Positions 34,778 to 43,983 of a stretch of 64,000 nucleotides of DNA are shown here, piece after piece. The stretch is from positions 124,001 to 188,000 of the forward strand of contig NZ_JAHXZS010000001.1 in NCBI RefSeq assembly GCF_019740335.1, in the 5' to 3' direction. The translations under genes and the position numbers were made by a program. This DNA comes from Alteraquisediminimonas sediminicola. Lineage in GTDB: Bacteria; Pseudomonadota; Alphaproteobacteria; Sphingomonadales; Sphingomonadaceae. Below the pieces are notes generated by a model. The model searched no databases, was not told the origin of the DNA, and saw only the letters and a list, made by a program, of their open reading frames with translations. The stretch's first letter is position 1. Every line of letters starts with the position of its first letter.

Positions 34778-35395
34778 ATGAGCCTGTCGCAAGACGACAT
34801 CAAAACATCGCTGGATGCAGTGGCCGATCTTGACCCGGCCTTCGCGGCGATCATAGCAGAAATCGGTTATCCCCCGGCGCGGGTGCGGCCCATGGGATAT
34901 GAAACCCTGTTGCGGACGATCCTTGGTCAGCAAGTGAGTGTCCATGCGGCCGCGGCGGTCTGGAAACGGCTGGAATCGCTAGTGGGGGCGGGCGCGGGGC
35001 CTGCGCAATTGCTCGTACAAAGTGATGAGGATCTGCGCGCATGTGGCTTGAGCCGGCAGAAGATCGGCTATGTCCGGTCTTTGGCGATGCTGGTCGAATC
35101 GGGGGAGGTCGATCTTCACGCCCTGCCGCACGAGGATGAAGCGGCGATTGCCGAATTGGTGCGGATCAAGGGGATTGGGCGCTGGTCGGCGGAAATTTAT
35201 CTGTTATTTGCCGAAGGACGGGCGGACATCTGGCCTGCGGGCGATCTCGCGGTGCAGATCCAGTCTGGCCGCTGGGCACGGATGGATGCGCGCCCAAGCG
35301 AGGCCGAGACACGGGCCATGGCCGAGAATTGGCGGCCGCATCGCGGCGCGGTCGCGCTGTTGGCGTGGCATCAATATAATAATGTGGTGATGTGA
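34778..35395 (+). CDS. DNA-3-methyladenine glycosylase II (AlkA-type)
   Basis: A 205-residue HhH-GPD base-excision enzyme. It has ILGQQVSVHAAAAVWKRLES near the N-terminal helix region and a helix-hairpin-helix followed by the catalytic Asp in LVRIKGIGRWSAEIYLLFAEGRADIWPAGDLAVQ (the sequence is read as two halves: LVRIKGIGRWSAE and DIWPAGD). It excises alkylated purines. It lacks the N-terminal regulatory-type domain of E. coli AlkA, as in short bacterial forms. Its stop overlaps the start of the next gene by one base (TGATG). Confidence 0.9.
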   Translation: MSLSQDDIKTSLDAVADLDPAFAAIIAEIGYPPARVRPMGYETLLRTILGQQVSVHAAAAVWKRLESLVGAGAGPAQLLVQSDEDLRACGLSRQKIGYVRSLAMLVESGEVDLHALPHEDEAAIAELVRIKGIGRWSAEIYLLFAEGRADIWPAGDLAVQIQSGRWARMDARPSEAETRAMAENWRPHRGAVALLAWHQYNNVVM

Positions 35396-37206
35396 TGCGG
35401 CCAAAATCGGGTGGTTGGAATGGCTTGATCGGTGGCCGTCATTGGTATGTAGGCCTTGCGCTTTGCTGGCTGGGGCTGGCGGCGTGGATGATCCATTTCA
35501 AATGGGGCGCGATACTGCAATTCGGCCTTGGCGATACCGACGATAATCTGCGTTATTTGCAAGTGCGGGACTGGCTGAACGGACAGGGCTGGTTCGATCT
35601 GCGCCAGCACCGGCTGGCACCGCCAGAGGGCGCTAATCTCCATTGGTCGCGGCTGATCGATCTGCCGATTGCCGGGCTGTATCTGCTGGCGTCGTTGTTC
35701 ATGGGCAGTTTCAGGGCGTGGCAATTGGCCGTTACCTTGGCCCCGATGATCCCGATGCTGGTCGCGATGGCGGCGTTGACCGTGATGATGCGGCGATTGA
35801 TTGGGCGATGCTGGTGGCCGGCGGGGCTGGTGATGCTCTTTGGTTCGATGAACCTGTTGTACATGTGGATGCCGTTGCGGATCGACCATCATGGGTGGCA
35901 ATTGGCCCTGTTAGCATGGGTGATGGCGGGCATGACCGATCCCTTGGCGCGGCGCGGCGGGTTGACTGTCGGCATTGCGAGCGCCTTGTCTTTGGCGATC
36001 GGGCTAGAGTTCGTGCATTTCCTGTTGTTGGCGGCGGCCTTGGCGGTGTTCGATTGGGGCTTAAGCGCGGTATCGGCGGTGCGGTTGCGGATGCATGGCC
36101 TGTCTTTGGGCGTGGGCGCGCTTATCATGTGGCTGGTGTTTGCCTCTTATGACAATCGCCTTGCGGTGTGCGATGCGCTGTCGCCGGTGTGGTTGCTGGT
36201 GATGATAGGCGGCGGCGGGGTGATGGTCATGCTGTCGATGGTTGCAGATCAGCGTCCATGGTTGCGGCTGATGCTGGCGACGGGGTGCGCGGTGCCGATT
36301 GCGCTCTTGTTTGCGCTGCTGTTTCCGCATTGCCTTGGTTCGCCAGAGGGGCTGACGCCGGCATTGCGGAGCTTGTGGTTTGAAAATATCCGCGAGGTTA
36401 AATCGGTAATGACCCGCGATTGGAAGTCGATCATGGCGATCATGACCGTGCCGGTGGTCGGGCTGATCGGTGCGGGCTTTGGTTGGTATCGAGAGAAGGA
36501 TGACCGTTTGGCGGCGCGGTGGCGGGCCTTGGCGATTTTGTCGGCGGTCGCGGTGACGATGCTGTTCTGGCAGACGCGCGCCGCTGCATCTGCCCAATTA
36601 ATCGGTATATTGGGGGCGGGGATGCTGGCGGCAACGCTGATTTCCAGCTTGCGCAGCTTGTCGATCTGGCTGCGACTGCCGTTGATTGTTGCGGTCTTGG
36701 CGTTACTGTCAGGCGTGGGCGGCCAATATGTGATGAAGCAATGGCCGAGCAAACCAGTCAGCAAATCCACTGGCAAATTTAACCGGACCGTGGCGCAGGC
36801 CGATCGGGAGTGTCAGTCTGCCAAATATCTTCGGCAATTGACGTCGCTGCCTTCAGGCATTGTCCTCACCCATGTCGATTTCGGCCCGCGCCTGATCGCG
36901 ATGACCCATCATCAAGCCATTGCCGGGCCTTATCATCGCAATGGCAAGGCGATTATCGATGTCATGCGCTTTTTCCGGGGGAGCAGCACACAGGCCAAGC
37001 GCATCGCGGGCCGGTGGCACGTTGATTATGTGCTGGTGTGTCCGGGTATGCCAGAATCGACGATTTACAAGGCGCGTAGCCCGGATGGTTTTTATATGAA
37101 GCTGTTGGCGGGCAAGAGCCCGAATTGGCTGGAGGCTGTTGCCCTGCCGACGCCGACGCCCTATCGCCTGTGGCGGGTGCATCTGCCGAAAAGTAGTGCA
37201 AAATAG
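35395..37206 (+). CDS. GT-C-like polytopic membrane protein
   Basis: A 603-residue membrane protein with about eleven to twelve hydrophobic segments followed by a soluble C-terminal region (from about residue 465). Its N-terminal periplasmic loop carries GDTDDNLRYLQVRDW, with an acidic pair shortly after the first membrane helix as in GT-C enzymes (STT3/AglB and relatives). These transfer sugars from polyprenyl-phosphate donors. Database labels of the AcrB type for similar sphingomonad proteins are not supported by what I see, because there is no RND topology. It starts in the stop codon of alkA. Its last few codons run into the end of the SRP RNA gene on the other strand. Donor and acceptor are unknown. 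Confidence 0.7.
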   Translation: MRPKSGGWNGLIGGRHWYVGLALCWLGLAAWMIHFKWGAILQFGLGDTDDNLRYLQVRDWLNGQGWFDLRQHRLAPPEGANLHWSRLIDLPIAGLYLLASLFMGSFRAWQLAVTLAPMIPMLVAMAALTVMMRRLIGRCWWPAGLVMLFGSMNLLYMWMPLRIDHHGWQLALLAWVMAGMTDPLARRGGLTVGIASALSLAIGLEFVHFLLLAAALAVFDWGLSAVSAVRLRMHGLSLGVGALIMWLVFASYDNRLAVCDALSPVWLLVMIGGGGVMVMLSMVADQRPWLRLMLATGCAVPIALLFALLFPHCLGSPEGLTPALRSLWFENIREVKSVMTRDWKSIMAIMTVPVVGLIGAGFGWYREKDDRLAARWRALAILSAVAVTMLFWQTRAAASAQLIGILGAGMLAATLISSLRSLSIWLRLPLIVAVLALLSGVGGQYVMKQWPSKPVSKSTGKFNRTVAQADRECQSAKYLRQLTSLPSGIVLTHVDFGPRLIAMTHHQAIAGPYHRNGKAIIDVMRFFRGSSTQAKRIAGRWHVDYVLVCPGMPESTIYKARSPDGFYMKLLAGKSPNWLEAVALPTPTPYRLWRVHLPKSSAK

Positions 37207-37293
37207 GAGCCGGACGACCCGGGCCAAATTCGTTGCGGCTGCTTCCTTCCGGATCTGACCGAGTTGGCGACAGTCCCGTCCGCCCGACTCCCG
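37206..37293 (-). ncRNA. ffs: Small SRP RNA (4.5S type)
   Basis: The minus strand holds the conserved SRP Alu-less domain IV apex with TCCGGAAGGAAGCAGCC, including the GGAA tetraloop and the asymmetric loop preceded by GGTCAGA. The two outer arms, GGAGTCGGGC at the 5' end and GTCCGGCTCC at the 3' end, pair into the long stem. The length of about 88-95 bases fits the small bacterial form. A TATTTT tract follows on the minus strand. The 3' end abuts the stop codon of the convergent membrane-protein gene. Exact ends are estimates. Confidence 0.93.
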
Positions 37294-37376
37294 CGCTGGC
37301 ACTAGTAGATTCGCGGACAAGAGGCAAGACGGGATGCATATTGAAGGGGGGTGTGAAAATTGCGCACCCAATGTCA

Positions 37377-37391
37377 TGTAATATTGTATCC
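37377..37391 (+). promoter_or_regulatory. Weak candidate Zur operator upstream of merC-zur
   Basis: TGTAATATTGTATCC matches 11 of 15 positions of the idealised palindrome TGTTATATTATAACA and lies about 47 bases before the MerC-like gene. The match is imperfect and the assignment is suggestive only. Confidence 0.3.
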
Positions 37392-37437
37392 TTGGCCGCA
37401 ATGTGCTTAAAGACAGCATCACGCATTGAAAGGCATG

Positions 37438-37827
37438 ATGTTGAGTCGGATCATTGGAGCCATTGCTGCTTGGGAGCCGTTCCGTGGATGGGACTCGCTC
37501 GCTATGGCTGTATCCGGCGTTTGCCTGCTCCATTGCATGCTGACTTCGGTGTTTTTTGGCCTGCTCGCGACATTTGGCGGTATGTTCATGTCGCCGCTGT
37601 TCCATGAATTCGGCCTTGCGCTCGCGATCGTTTTTGCCGTGATCGCATTTGCGCGTGGCCTTGCCGAACATGGCGTTGCCTTGCCAAGCTGGGTTGGCGG
37701 GGCGGGCTTGGTCGCGATGACCTGCGCCTTATTGGTGCCGCATGGGCCGCAAGAAACCATGATGACGATGATCGGCGTGACGATCCTCGCTTATGGCCAT
37801 TGGCTTAATCGCCGCGCTTCGGCCTGA
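37438..37827 (+). CDS. MerC-domain membrane protein
   Basis: A protein of about 129 residues with four membrane segments and the MerC-type pattern (GWDSLAMAVSGVCLLHCMLTSVFF, in which the Cys and His pair of CLLHC sits in the first helix). MerC family proteins were named for mercuric-ion uptake, but homologues beside zur genes more likely handle zinc. AAGG (37430-37433) is four bases before the ATG at 37438; an ATG at 37435 directly after the site is less likely. The zur gene follows 73 bases later on the same strand, a pairing that suggests zinc control. Confidence 0.8.
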   Translation: MLSRIIGAIAAWEPFRGWDSLAMAVSGVCLLHCMLTSVFFGLLATFGGMFMSPLFHEFGLALAIVFAVIAFARGLAEHGVALPSWVGGAGLVAMTCALLVPHGPQETMMTMIGVTILAYGHWLNRRASA

Positions 37828-37900
37828 TTCTGCTTACTCTTAAATCGGCCTGACAAGTCTCACGGTTGCGCCGTGTCGCCCGGTCCACTACATTTCAGTA

Positions 37901-38371
37901 ATGACAGAGACAATTGCCCATCATCATCGGCACGAGGAAATGCCGCTTCCCGACCTCGCCCGGCATACGCTGGAGCAGGCGAGTGAGCAGTGGACCCCGA
38001 TGCGCGCGCGGGTGTTTGAGGCGATCAGCGGCTTTGATCGGCCTGTTTCGGCCTATGACATCGCCGAATCCCTGTCGAAGAGCGAAGGTCGACGGGTCGC
38101 GGCGAACAGCATTTATCGCATTCTCGATCTGTTCGTGGCGAACAACATCGTCCGTCGGATCGAGAGCGCCAACGCCTATGTCGTCAACAGCCATCCGGGC
38201 TGCGCCCATGATTGCATCTTCCTTGTGTGTGATGATTGCGGCAAGGCGATCCATATCGACGATGACAATCTGTCGCGCCGCCTGCGGACTGCCGCTAATG
38301 ATGCCGGTTTTTCGTCGGTGCGCCCGGTGATCGAGGTCAAGGGCAAATGCGGGGATTGCGCGGCACGCTGA
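37901..38371 (+). CDS. zur: Fur-family zinc regulator (Zur-like)
   Basis: A 156-residue Fur-superfamily protein: a winged-helix DNA-binding region with SIYRILDLFVANNIVRRIES (recognition helix and wing) and a C-terminal dimerisation domain with DCIFLVCDDCGKAIHI and a final KGKCGDCAAR. The two Cys-x2-Cys motifs form the structural zinc site. The N-terminal His-rich HHHRHEE is unusual and may bind metal. Assignment to Zur rather than Fur rests on the adjacent MerC-like gene and on the Zur-like box 2.5 kb downstream in the TonB-receptor promoter. Metal specificity is not proven. Confidence 0.8.
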   Translation: MTETIAHHHRHEEMPLPDLARHTLEQASEQWTPMRARVFEAISGFDRPVSAYDIAESLSKSEGRRVAANSIYRILDLFVANNIVRRIESANAYVVNSHPGCAHDCIFLVCDDCGKAIHIDDDNLSRRLRTAANDAGFSSVRPVIEVKGKCGDCAAR

Positions 38372-38478
38372 ACTTACCCGGTGATGTCCCAATATGGACT
38401 TAGGTCGGTGTTGTTTTTGGCATAGGCAGATGCGATCCGGTTAGACAGTCCGATCCTAAATGGCTAAACGACGCCCCA

Positions 38479-40398
38479 ATGACCCAATTGTCCCAGACCC
38501 CCTTACTTGATACCGTCAATCTGCCGTCTGATTTGCGTCAGTTGCGCCCCGATCAATTGCGCCAATTGGCCGATGAATTGCGGGCGGAGACGATTGCGGC
38601 GGTGTCTGTCACGGGTGGCCATCTGGGCGCGGGGCTGGGCGTGGTCGAACTGACGACGGCGATCCATTATGTCTTCAATACGCCGGAAGATCGCTTGATC
38701 TGGGATGTCGGCCATCAATGCTATCCGCATAAGATCCTGACAGGACGGCGCGACCGGATCAGGACGCTGCGTCAGGCGGGCGGGCTGTCCGGCTTCACCA
38801 AAAGGTCTGAAAGCGAATATGATCCGTTCGGCGCGGCTCATAGCTCGACCTCGATTTCCGCCGCCCTTGGCTTTGCGATTGCCAATAAGCTGGCGGGCAA
38901 GCCGGGACGCGGCATTGCGGTGATCGGCGATGGCGCGATGTCGGCGGGCATGGCCTATGAGGCAATGAACAATGCTGGCGAAGCTGGCAATCGCCTGATC
39001 GTTATTCTCAATGACAATGACATGTCGATTGCCCCGCCGGTTGGCGGCTTTTCGGCCTATCTCGCACGGTTGGTGTCGTCGCGCCCATTTTTGAGCGTAC
39101 GCGAAATGGCGCGGCGGCTGGTACGGCATTTGCCCAAGCCACTGCATGATGCGGCACGCAAGACCGATGAATTTGCCCGTGGCATGGCGATGGGCGGGAC
39201 ATTGTTTGAAGAGCTTGGCTTTTATTATGTCGGGCCGGTCGATGGCCATAATCTCGATCAGCTCATTCCGGTGCTCGAAAATGTCCGCGATGCATCGGAA
39301 GGGCCGTGCCTGATCCATGTCGTGACGCAAAAGGGCAAGGGCTATGCCCCGGCGGAAGCCGCCGAGGACAAATATCACGGCGTCCAGAAATTCGATGTGG
39401 TGACCGGCGAACAGGCGAAATCGCCCTCCGGCCCGCCAAGCTATACCAATGTTTTTGCCAAGGCCCTGATGGCCGAAGCCGCACGTGACGACAAGATCGT
39501 GGCGATCACCGCCGCCATGCCATCCGGCACCGGTCTTGATAAATTTGCTGCGGCCTATCCCGATCGGTGTTTCGATGTCGGCATTGCCGAACAACATGCG
39601 GTGACCTTTGCGGCAGGGATGGCGGCGCAGGGCTATCGCCCGTTCTGCGCGATTTATTCGACCTTCCTCCAGCGTGCCTATGATCAGGTCGTGCATGATG
39701 TCGCGATCCAGAATTTGCCGGTGCGCTTTGGCATCGACCGGGCAGGGCTGGTCGGCGCGGATGGCAGCACCCATGCCGGGTCGTTCGACATCACCTATCT
39801 GGCGTCATTGCCGAATATGGTCGTGATGGCCGCTTCGGATGAGGCGGAACTGGTCCATATGGTCCACACCTGCGCCCTTTATGATGCCGGGCCGATTGCG
39901 GTGCGGTATCCGCGTGGCAATGGTACTGGCGTGGCGTTGCCGGATGCGCCGTTGCAGCTTGAAATCGGCAAGGGCCGGATCATTCGTCAGGGCAAGAAGG
40001 TTGCGATCCTGTCGCTTGGCACCAGGCTGGAAGAGGCGTTGAAGGCGGCGGATGCGCTGGAAGCGCGCGGATTGTCGACGACGGTCGCTGATTTGCGCTT
40101 TGCCAAGCCGCTTGATGTCGATCTCATTCGCCGCTTGCTCACCAGCCATGAAGTGGCGGTGACGGTCGAAGAGGGTTCGATTGGCGGCCTTGGCGCGCAT
40201 GTGCTGACCATGGCATCGGATGAGGGGCTGATCGACGCGGGGTTAAAGCTCAGGACATTGCGCCTGCCGGATGTGTTTCAGGACCATGAATCGCCGCACA
40301 AGCAATATGAAGATGCCGGGTTGAACGCTAATGGCATTATCGATGCAGTGTTGAAGGCCTTGCGCGTGAACAGCACGGGTTCCGCCACCTCGGCCTGA
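38479..40398 (+). CDS. dxs: 1-deoxy-D-xylulose-5-phosphate synthase
   Basis: A 639-residue thiamine-diphosphate enzyme that makes the first intermediate of the methylerythritol phosphate isoprenoid pathway from pyruvate and glyceraldehyde 3-phosphate. Motifs: [16 protein letters not shown], the ThDP motif [17 protein letters not shown] followed by LNDNDMSI, the YVGPVDGHN catalytic region, and [16 protein letters not shown] in the pyrimidine domain. Length is normal. Its stop abuts, with no gap, the stop of the convergent DMT-family gene. No riboswitch is recognised in the 107 bases upstream. Confidence 0.97.
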   Translation: MTQLSQTPLLDTVNLPSDLRQLRPDQLRQLADELRAETIAAVSVTGGHLGAGLGVVELTTAIHYVFNTPEDRLIWDVGHQCYPHKILTGRRDRIRTLRQAGGLSGFTKRSESEYDPFGAAHSSTSISAALGFAIANKLAGKPGRGIAVIGDGAMSAGMAYEAMNNAGEAGNRLIVILNDNDMSIAPPVGGFSAYLARLVSSRPFLSVREMARRLVRHLPKPLHDAARKTDEFARGMAMGGTLFEELGFYYVGPVDGHNLDQLIPVLENVRDASEGPCLIHVVTQKGKGYAPAEAAEDKYHGVQKFDVVTGEQAKSPSGPPSYTNVFAKALMAEAARDDKIVAITAAMPSGTGLDKFAAAYPDRCFDVGIAEQHAVTFAAGMAAQGYRPFCAIYSTFLQRAYDQVVHDVAIQNLPVRFGIDRAGLVGADGSTHAGSFDITYLASLPNMVVMAASDEAELVHMVHTCALYDAGPIAVRYPRGNGTGVALPDAPLQLEIGKGRIIRQGKKVAILSLGTRLEEALKAADALEARGLSTTVADLRFAKPLDVDLIRRLLTSHEVAVTVEEGSIGGLGAHVLTMASDEGLIDAGLKLRTLRLPDVFQDHESPHKQYEDAGLNANGIIDAVLKALRVNSTGSATSA

Positions 40399-40737
40399 TT
40401 ATTTGCCGACGAACATGAAGGCGATAGCGGCCATGATGCACGCAAAAGCGGCCATGTGTCGCCAGTGCAGCGGCTCGCCCAAAAATGCCACCATGAACAC
40501 GCCAAAGACAATCAGCGCGATGGCCTCTTGCGTGATTTTGAGTTGTCCTGCCGACCAGCCGGATTGAAAGCCGATCCGGTTCGCCGGGACCGCAAGGCTA
40601 TATTCGATCAGCGCAATGGACCAGCTGATCAGGATCACCGCGAGTATCGGGCGGTTGAGATTGCCGCCCTTCAAATGCCAATACCATGCGGTGGTCATGA
40701 AAATATTCGACAGCGAGAGCAAAAGCAGCGTGATCAT
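40399..40737 (-). CDS. DMT-superfamily small membrane protein (DUF486)
   Basis: A 112-residue protein with four membrane helices, matching DUF486 small transporters: SNIFMTTAWYWHLKG in the first helix and WSIALIEYSLAVPANRIGF, followed by QEAIALIVFGVFMVAFLGEPLHWRH. The family belongs to the DMT drug/metabolite superfamily; substrates are undefined. It is convergent with dxs and its stop is directly adjacent to the dxs stop. The upstream side faces the TonB-receptor promoter. Confidence 0.87.
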   Translation of the reverse strand: MITLLLLSLSNIFMTTAWYWHLKGGNLNRPILAVILISWSIALIEYSLAVPANRIGFQSGWSAGQLKITQEAIALIVFGVFMVAFLGEPLHWRHMAAFACIMAAIAFMFVGK

Positions 40738-40795
40738 GGGGCTGGTTAGCGCTTGATCGCGGGGGGCGTCAATCGCTGCCGACGGCGCGCGCCGC

Positions 40796-40823
40796 TTGAC
40801 ATGATATATTATAACATTAAATG
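40796..40823 (+). promoter_or_regulatory. TonB-receptor promoter with Zur-like operator
   Basis: TTGACA at 40796-40801 and a weaker TAAATG at 40818-40823 are 16 bases apart. Between them lies TGATATATTATAACA (40802-40816), one mismatch from the palindrome TGTTATATTATAACA expected for alphaproteobacterial Zur. Repressor binding would block polymerase. The transcript would begin about at the ATG, so a leaderless or very short-leader mRNA is possible. Confidence 0.55.
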
Positions 40824-40830
40824 TCGCGGC

Positions 40831-42936
40831 ATGACGATAGACCGCAAACGCTCCCTTTCCGCCCTTCTGCCATCAAGCCTGTTGATCATAATGGCGAGTG
40901 TCGCACCGGCGGTACAGGCTGAGGTTCTGGCGACAGCGCCCGCCAAGCATGTGGAACAACCCGCACCCGACATCATCGTCACCGCCATGTCGCGCGGTAA
41001 GGCGGATTTGCTCGCGGGGGTGGCCACCATGTCGGGAACCAAACTCAGCGATGCCCGCCGTCCGAGCCTTGGCGACACGCTCGCTAGCCTTCCCGGCGTA
41101 TCGAGCAGCGGCTTTGGCCCTGCGGCGGCGCGACCGATATTGCGCGGGCTAGGCGGGGATCGGCTGCGAATTTTGACGGATGGCGTCGGGTCGTTCGATG
41201 CCTCGGCAAGTAGCGCGGATCATGCGGTGTCGATCAACCCGATGACCGCCGAACGGATCGAGGTCGTGCGCGGGCCGACGGCGCTGTTATACGGTTCCTC
41301 CGCCATTGGCGGTGTGGTCAATGTCATCGATAATCGCATCCCGCGCCGCGTGCCGAACGAAGCGGTGCATGCCGAGGGCGATATTGGCTATGGCAGCGCG
41401 GCGGATGAACGCACGGCGGGTGGTTCGTTGACCGGCGGTTTGGGCGGCGGCTGGGTGGCCCATATCGATGGCATTTGGTTGAAGGCCAATGACCTGAAAA
41501 CGGGCGGCTATATTTTGAGCGCACCTCTTCGGGCCGAGGCAGCAGCGGTGAATGATCCAGCTGTGCAGGCCAATGCACAATTGCGCGGCAGGCTTGGCAA
41601 TAGCGCGGTCAAGACATGGGATGTCGGCGCGGGCCTTGCCTATATCGATGCGAATGGCAGCAATATCGGCGTGTCGCTGGCGCGGCATGATAGCCTTTAT
41701 GGTATTCCGAACCGGCTGCAAACCAGCCTCGGCACGGCTCCAGAGGGCGATGTGCGGATTGATATGCGCCAGTATAGGGCCGATTTTCGGGCTGAAATCG
41801 TTGCGGGTGGATCTTGGATCGATCGGTTGAAATTGCGGGCGGGCTATGCCGATTATCGCCATGCGGAATTGGAGCCGGACGGCGGGATCGGCACGCAGTT
41901 TTTCAACAAGGGCATGGAAGTCCGGTTCGATGCCGTGCAGGCGGGCCGTGGCGGCTGGAGCGGATCGAGCGGCGCGCAATTTTTCAACCGCGAATTTGAA
42001 GCGGTCGGCGCAGAGAAATTCCTGCCGCCCAGCCAGACCGATCAAATGAGCCTGTTCACCCTTCAACAATTCGATTTCGGGCGGTTCAAGGCAGAGGCGG
42101 GCGCACGGCTGGAACGCAATGTTGCGCGGGCGCGTGCGGATGTTGACCTTGCGACATCGGCGTTATCACGGCGCTTTACCGCTTATAGCGGATCAGCCGG
42201 TGCCTCTTACGAATTGATCGACGATTGGCGCTTTGGCGTCAGCCTGACCCATGCGGAACGCGCCCCCAATGCGGAGGAGCTTTTTTCCAACGGTCCCCAT
42301 GCCGGGACATTGGCATTTGAACGCGGCAATCCCGATCTTGCGAAGGAGCAAAGCAACGGCGCGGAATTGACCCTGCGCGGGCGTTTGGCCTGGCTGACGA
42401 TTGATGTATCGGCTTATTACAATCGCTATCGCAACTTTGTGTATCAGGCCCCGACCGGTGAAATTGTCGATGATCTGCCCGCCTATCAGATGATGCAGGG
42501 CCGTGCGGTGCATAAGGGCTTTGAAGCCGAGTTGAAACAGCAGCTTGGGGTCTATCGCGGTGTTGCGCTGTCGGCTGACGTCATGGTGGATTATGTGCGG
42601 GCGACGGTGAAGAATTACGGCCCTGCGCCCCAAATTCCGCCGTTGCGCGTGTTGGCGGGCGTGGACGCGCGTGCGAATAATTTCGATCTGCGGGCAGAGG
42701 TGGAGCATGTCACCGCCGCCAACCGCCTTGCCCCGGTAGAGACCTCGACGTCGGATTTCACCCTTGTGAACCTGTCATCGACATGGCGGCCTTGGGGGAC
42801 GGATGCGCCGCTGAGCCTGCGGCTGTCGGTCAACAATCTGTTCGATGTGACGGCGCGGCGTCATGCCAGCCTATTGAAGGATGATGCCCCGATGGCGGGC
42901 CGCGATGTGCGATTGGGGGCGGCCATCCGTTTTTAG
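40831..42936 (+). CDS. TonB-dependent outer-membrane receptor (ZnuD-like)
   Basis: A 701-residue TonB-dependent receptor. A signal peptide (SLLIIMASVAPAVQA) precedes a TonB-box-like segment (DIIVTAM), a plug domain with ILRGLGGDRLRILTDG and VEVVRGPTALLYGSSAIGG, and a 22-strand barrel ending in a final aromatic (DVRLGAAIRF). The plug and the Zur-like promoter point to zinc uptake as in ZnuD, an inference. I chose the ATG at 40831 because it yields a proper signal peptide; longer upstream starts lie beyond the promoter. Zur would repress it under zinc sufficiency. No inner-membrane znuABC genes are in the window. Confidence 0.88.
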   Translation: MTIDRKRSLSALLPSSLLIIMASVAPAVQAEVLATAPAKHVEQPAPDIIVTAMSRGKADLLAGVATMSGTKLSDARRPSLGDTLASLPGVSSSGFGPAAARPILRGLGGDRLRILTDGVGSFDASASSADHAVSINPMTAERIEVVRGPTALLYGSSAIGGVVNVIDNRIPRRVPNEAVHAEGDIGYGSAADERTAGGSLTGGLGGGWVAHIDGIWLKANDLKTGGYILSAPLRAEAAAVNDPAVQANAQLRGRLGNSAVKTWDVGAGLAYIDANGSNIGVSLARHDSLYGIPNRLQTSLGTAPEGDVRIDMRQYRADFRAEIVAGGSWIDRLKLRAGYADYRHAELEPDGGIGTQFFNKGMEVRFDAVQAGRGGWSGSSGAQFFNREFEAVGAEKFLPPSQTDQMSLFTLQQFDFGRFKAEAGARLERNVARARADVDLATSALSRRFTAYSGSAGASYELIDDWRFGVSLTHAERAPNAEELFSNGPHAGTLAFERGNPDLAKEQSNGAELTLRGRLAWLTIDVSAYYNRYRNFVYQAPTGEIVDDLPAYQMMQGRAVHKGFEAELKQQLGVYRGVALSADVMVDYVRATVKNYGPAPQIPPLRVLAGVDARANNFDLRAEVEHVTAANRLAPVETSTSDFTLVNLSSTWRPWGTDAPLSLRLSVNNLFDVTARRHASLLKDDAPMAGRDVRLGAAIRF

Positions 42937-43038
42937 AGCCAGCGGAGAAGCGCCAGCGCGGCTGCATTGCGACTTGCAAGGGGATAGAGCGCGGCTTATC
43001 TGGCAGATCATATCGCCAAGCATAGAAAGATTCCCGCC

Positions 43039-43983
43039 GTGGCTGACGTCCATCATACCAAAATGCTGATCCTCGGTTCCGGTCCTGCGGGCCTGTCTGC
43101 CGCCATTTATGGCGCGCGCGCGGGGATGAATCCCATTGTCGTGCAGGGCATTCAGCCGGGCGGCCAGCTCACCACCACCACCGAAGTGGAAAATTACCCC
43201 GGCTTTCGCGAGGTGATTCAAGGCCCGTGGCTGATGCAGGAAATGCAGGCGCAGGCCGAACATGTCGGCGCGCGGATGATGTATGATCATATCGCCAGTG
43301 TCGATCTGTCGAGCCGCCCGTTCAAGCTGATCGGCGATGGCGGCACGATTTATGAAGGCGATACATTGGTTATCGCGACCGGGGCGCAGGCCAAATGGCT
43401 TGGGATCGAAAGCGAAACCCTGCTGCGCGGCAAGGGCGTGTCAGCCTGCGCGACCTGCGATGGCTTCTTCTATCGCGGCAAGAAGGTCGCGGTGATCGGT
43501 GGCGGCAATACGGCGGTGGAAGAGGCGTTATACCTCACCAACCACAGCCAGGACGTCACCTTGATCCACCGTCGCGACAGCTTACGCGCGGAGAAGATCT
43601 TGCAGGACCGGCTGTTCGCCCATCCGCATATCAAGGTGATCTGGAACCATGAAGTCAGCCGCTTCATCGGTGGTGGCCAGCCGGAGGGTCTGGTCGCGAT
43701 GGAGTTGCGTGACTTGAACAGCGGCGCGTTACAAGTCATTGATGTTGATGGAGGTTTTGTCGCCATTGGCCATCAGCCCGCGACCGATATTTTCAAGGGC
43801 CATCTCGCGCTTGATAATGAAGGCTATATGTTGGTCGAACCGGGCCGGACGATGACGAATGTGCCGGGCGTGTTCGCTTGTGGCGATGTCGCCGACCGCA
43901 TTTATCGTCAGGCCGTGACGGCGGCAGGCACCGGCTGCATGGCCGCGCTCGATGCCGAACGCTTCCTCGGCCACGCGGGCTAA
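43039..43983 (+). CDS. trxB: Thioredoxin-disulfide reductase
   Basis: A 314-residue flavoprotein of the low-molecular-weight type: FAD motif LILGSGPAGLSAAIYGARAG, redox-active CATC (Cys137 and Cys140), NADPH motif VAVIGGGNTAVEEAL and the C-terminal FAD segment GVFACGDVAD. It reduces thioredoxin with NADPH. The start is GTG at 43039, giving MADVHHTKMLILG. The 3' end overlaps the convergent hydrolase gene by four bases (CTAA), so the two transcripts meet tail to tail at the edge of the XrtA locus. Confidence 0.97.
   Translation: MADVHHTKMLILGSGPAGLSAAIYGARAGMNPIVVQGIQPGGQLTTTTEVENYPGFREVIQGPWLMQEMQAQAEHVGARMMYDHIASVDLSSRPFKLIGDGGTIYEGDTLVIATGAQAKWLGIESETLLRGKGVSACATCDGFFYRGKKVAVIGGGNTAVEEALYLTNHSQDVTLIHRRDSLRAEKILQDRLFAHPHIKVIWNHEVSRFIGGGQPEGLVAMELRDLNSGALQVIDVDGGFVAIGHQPATDIFKGHLALDNEGYMLVEPGRTMTNVPGVFACGDVADRIYRQAVTAAGTGCMAALDAERFLGHAG

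Noticed and set aside
38503-39774. A 423-residue minus-strand frame inside dxs
   Set aside because: It is fully antisense to an enzyme with all its motifs and shows only shadow composition.
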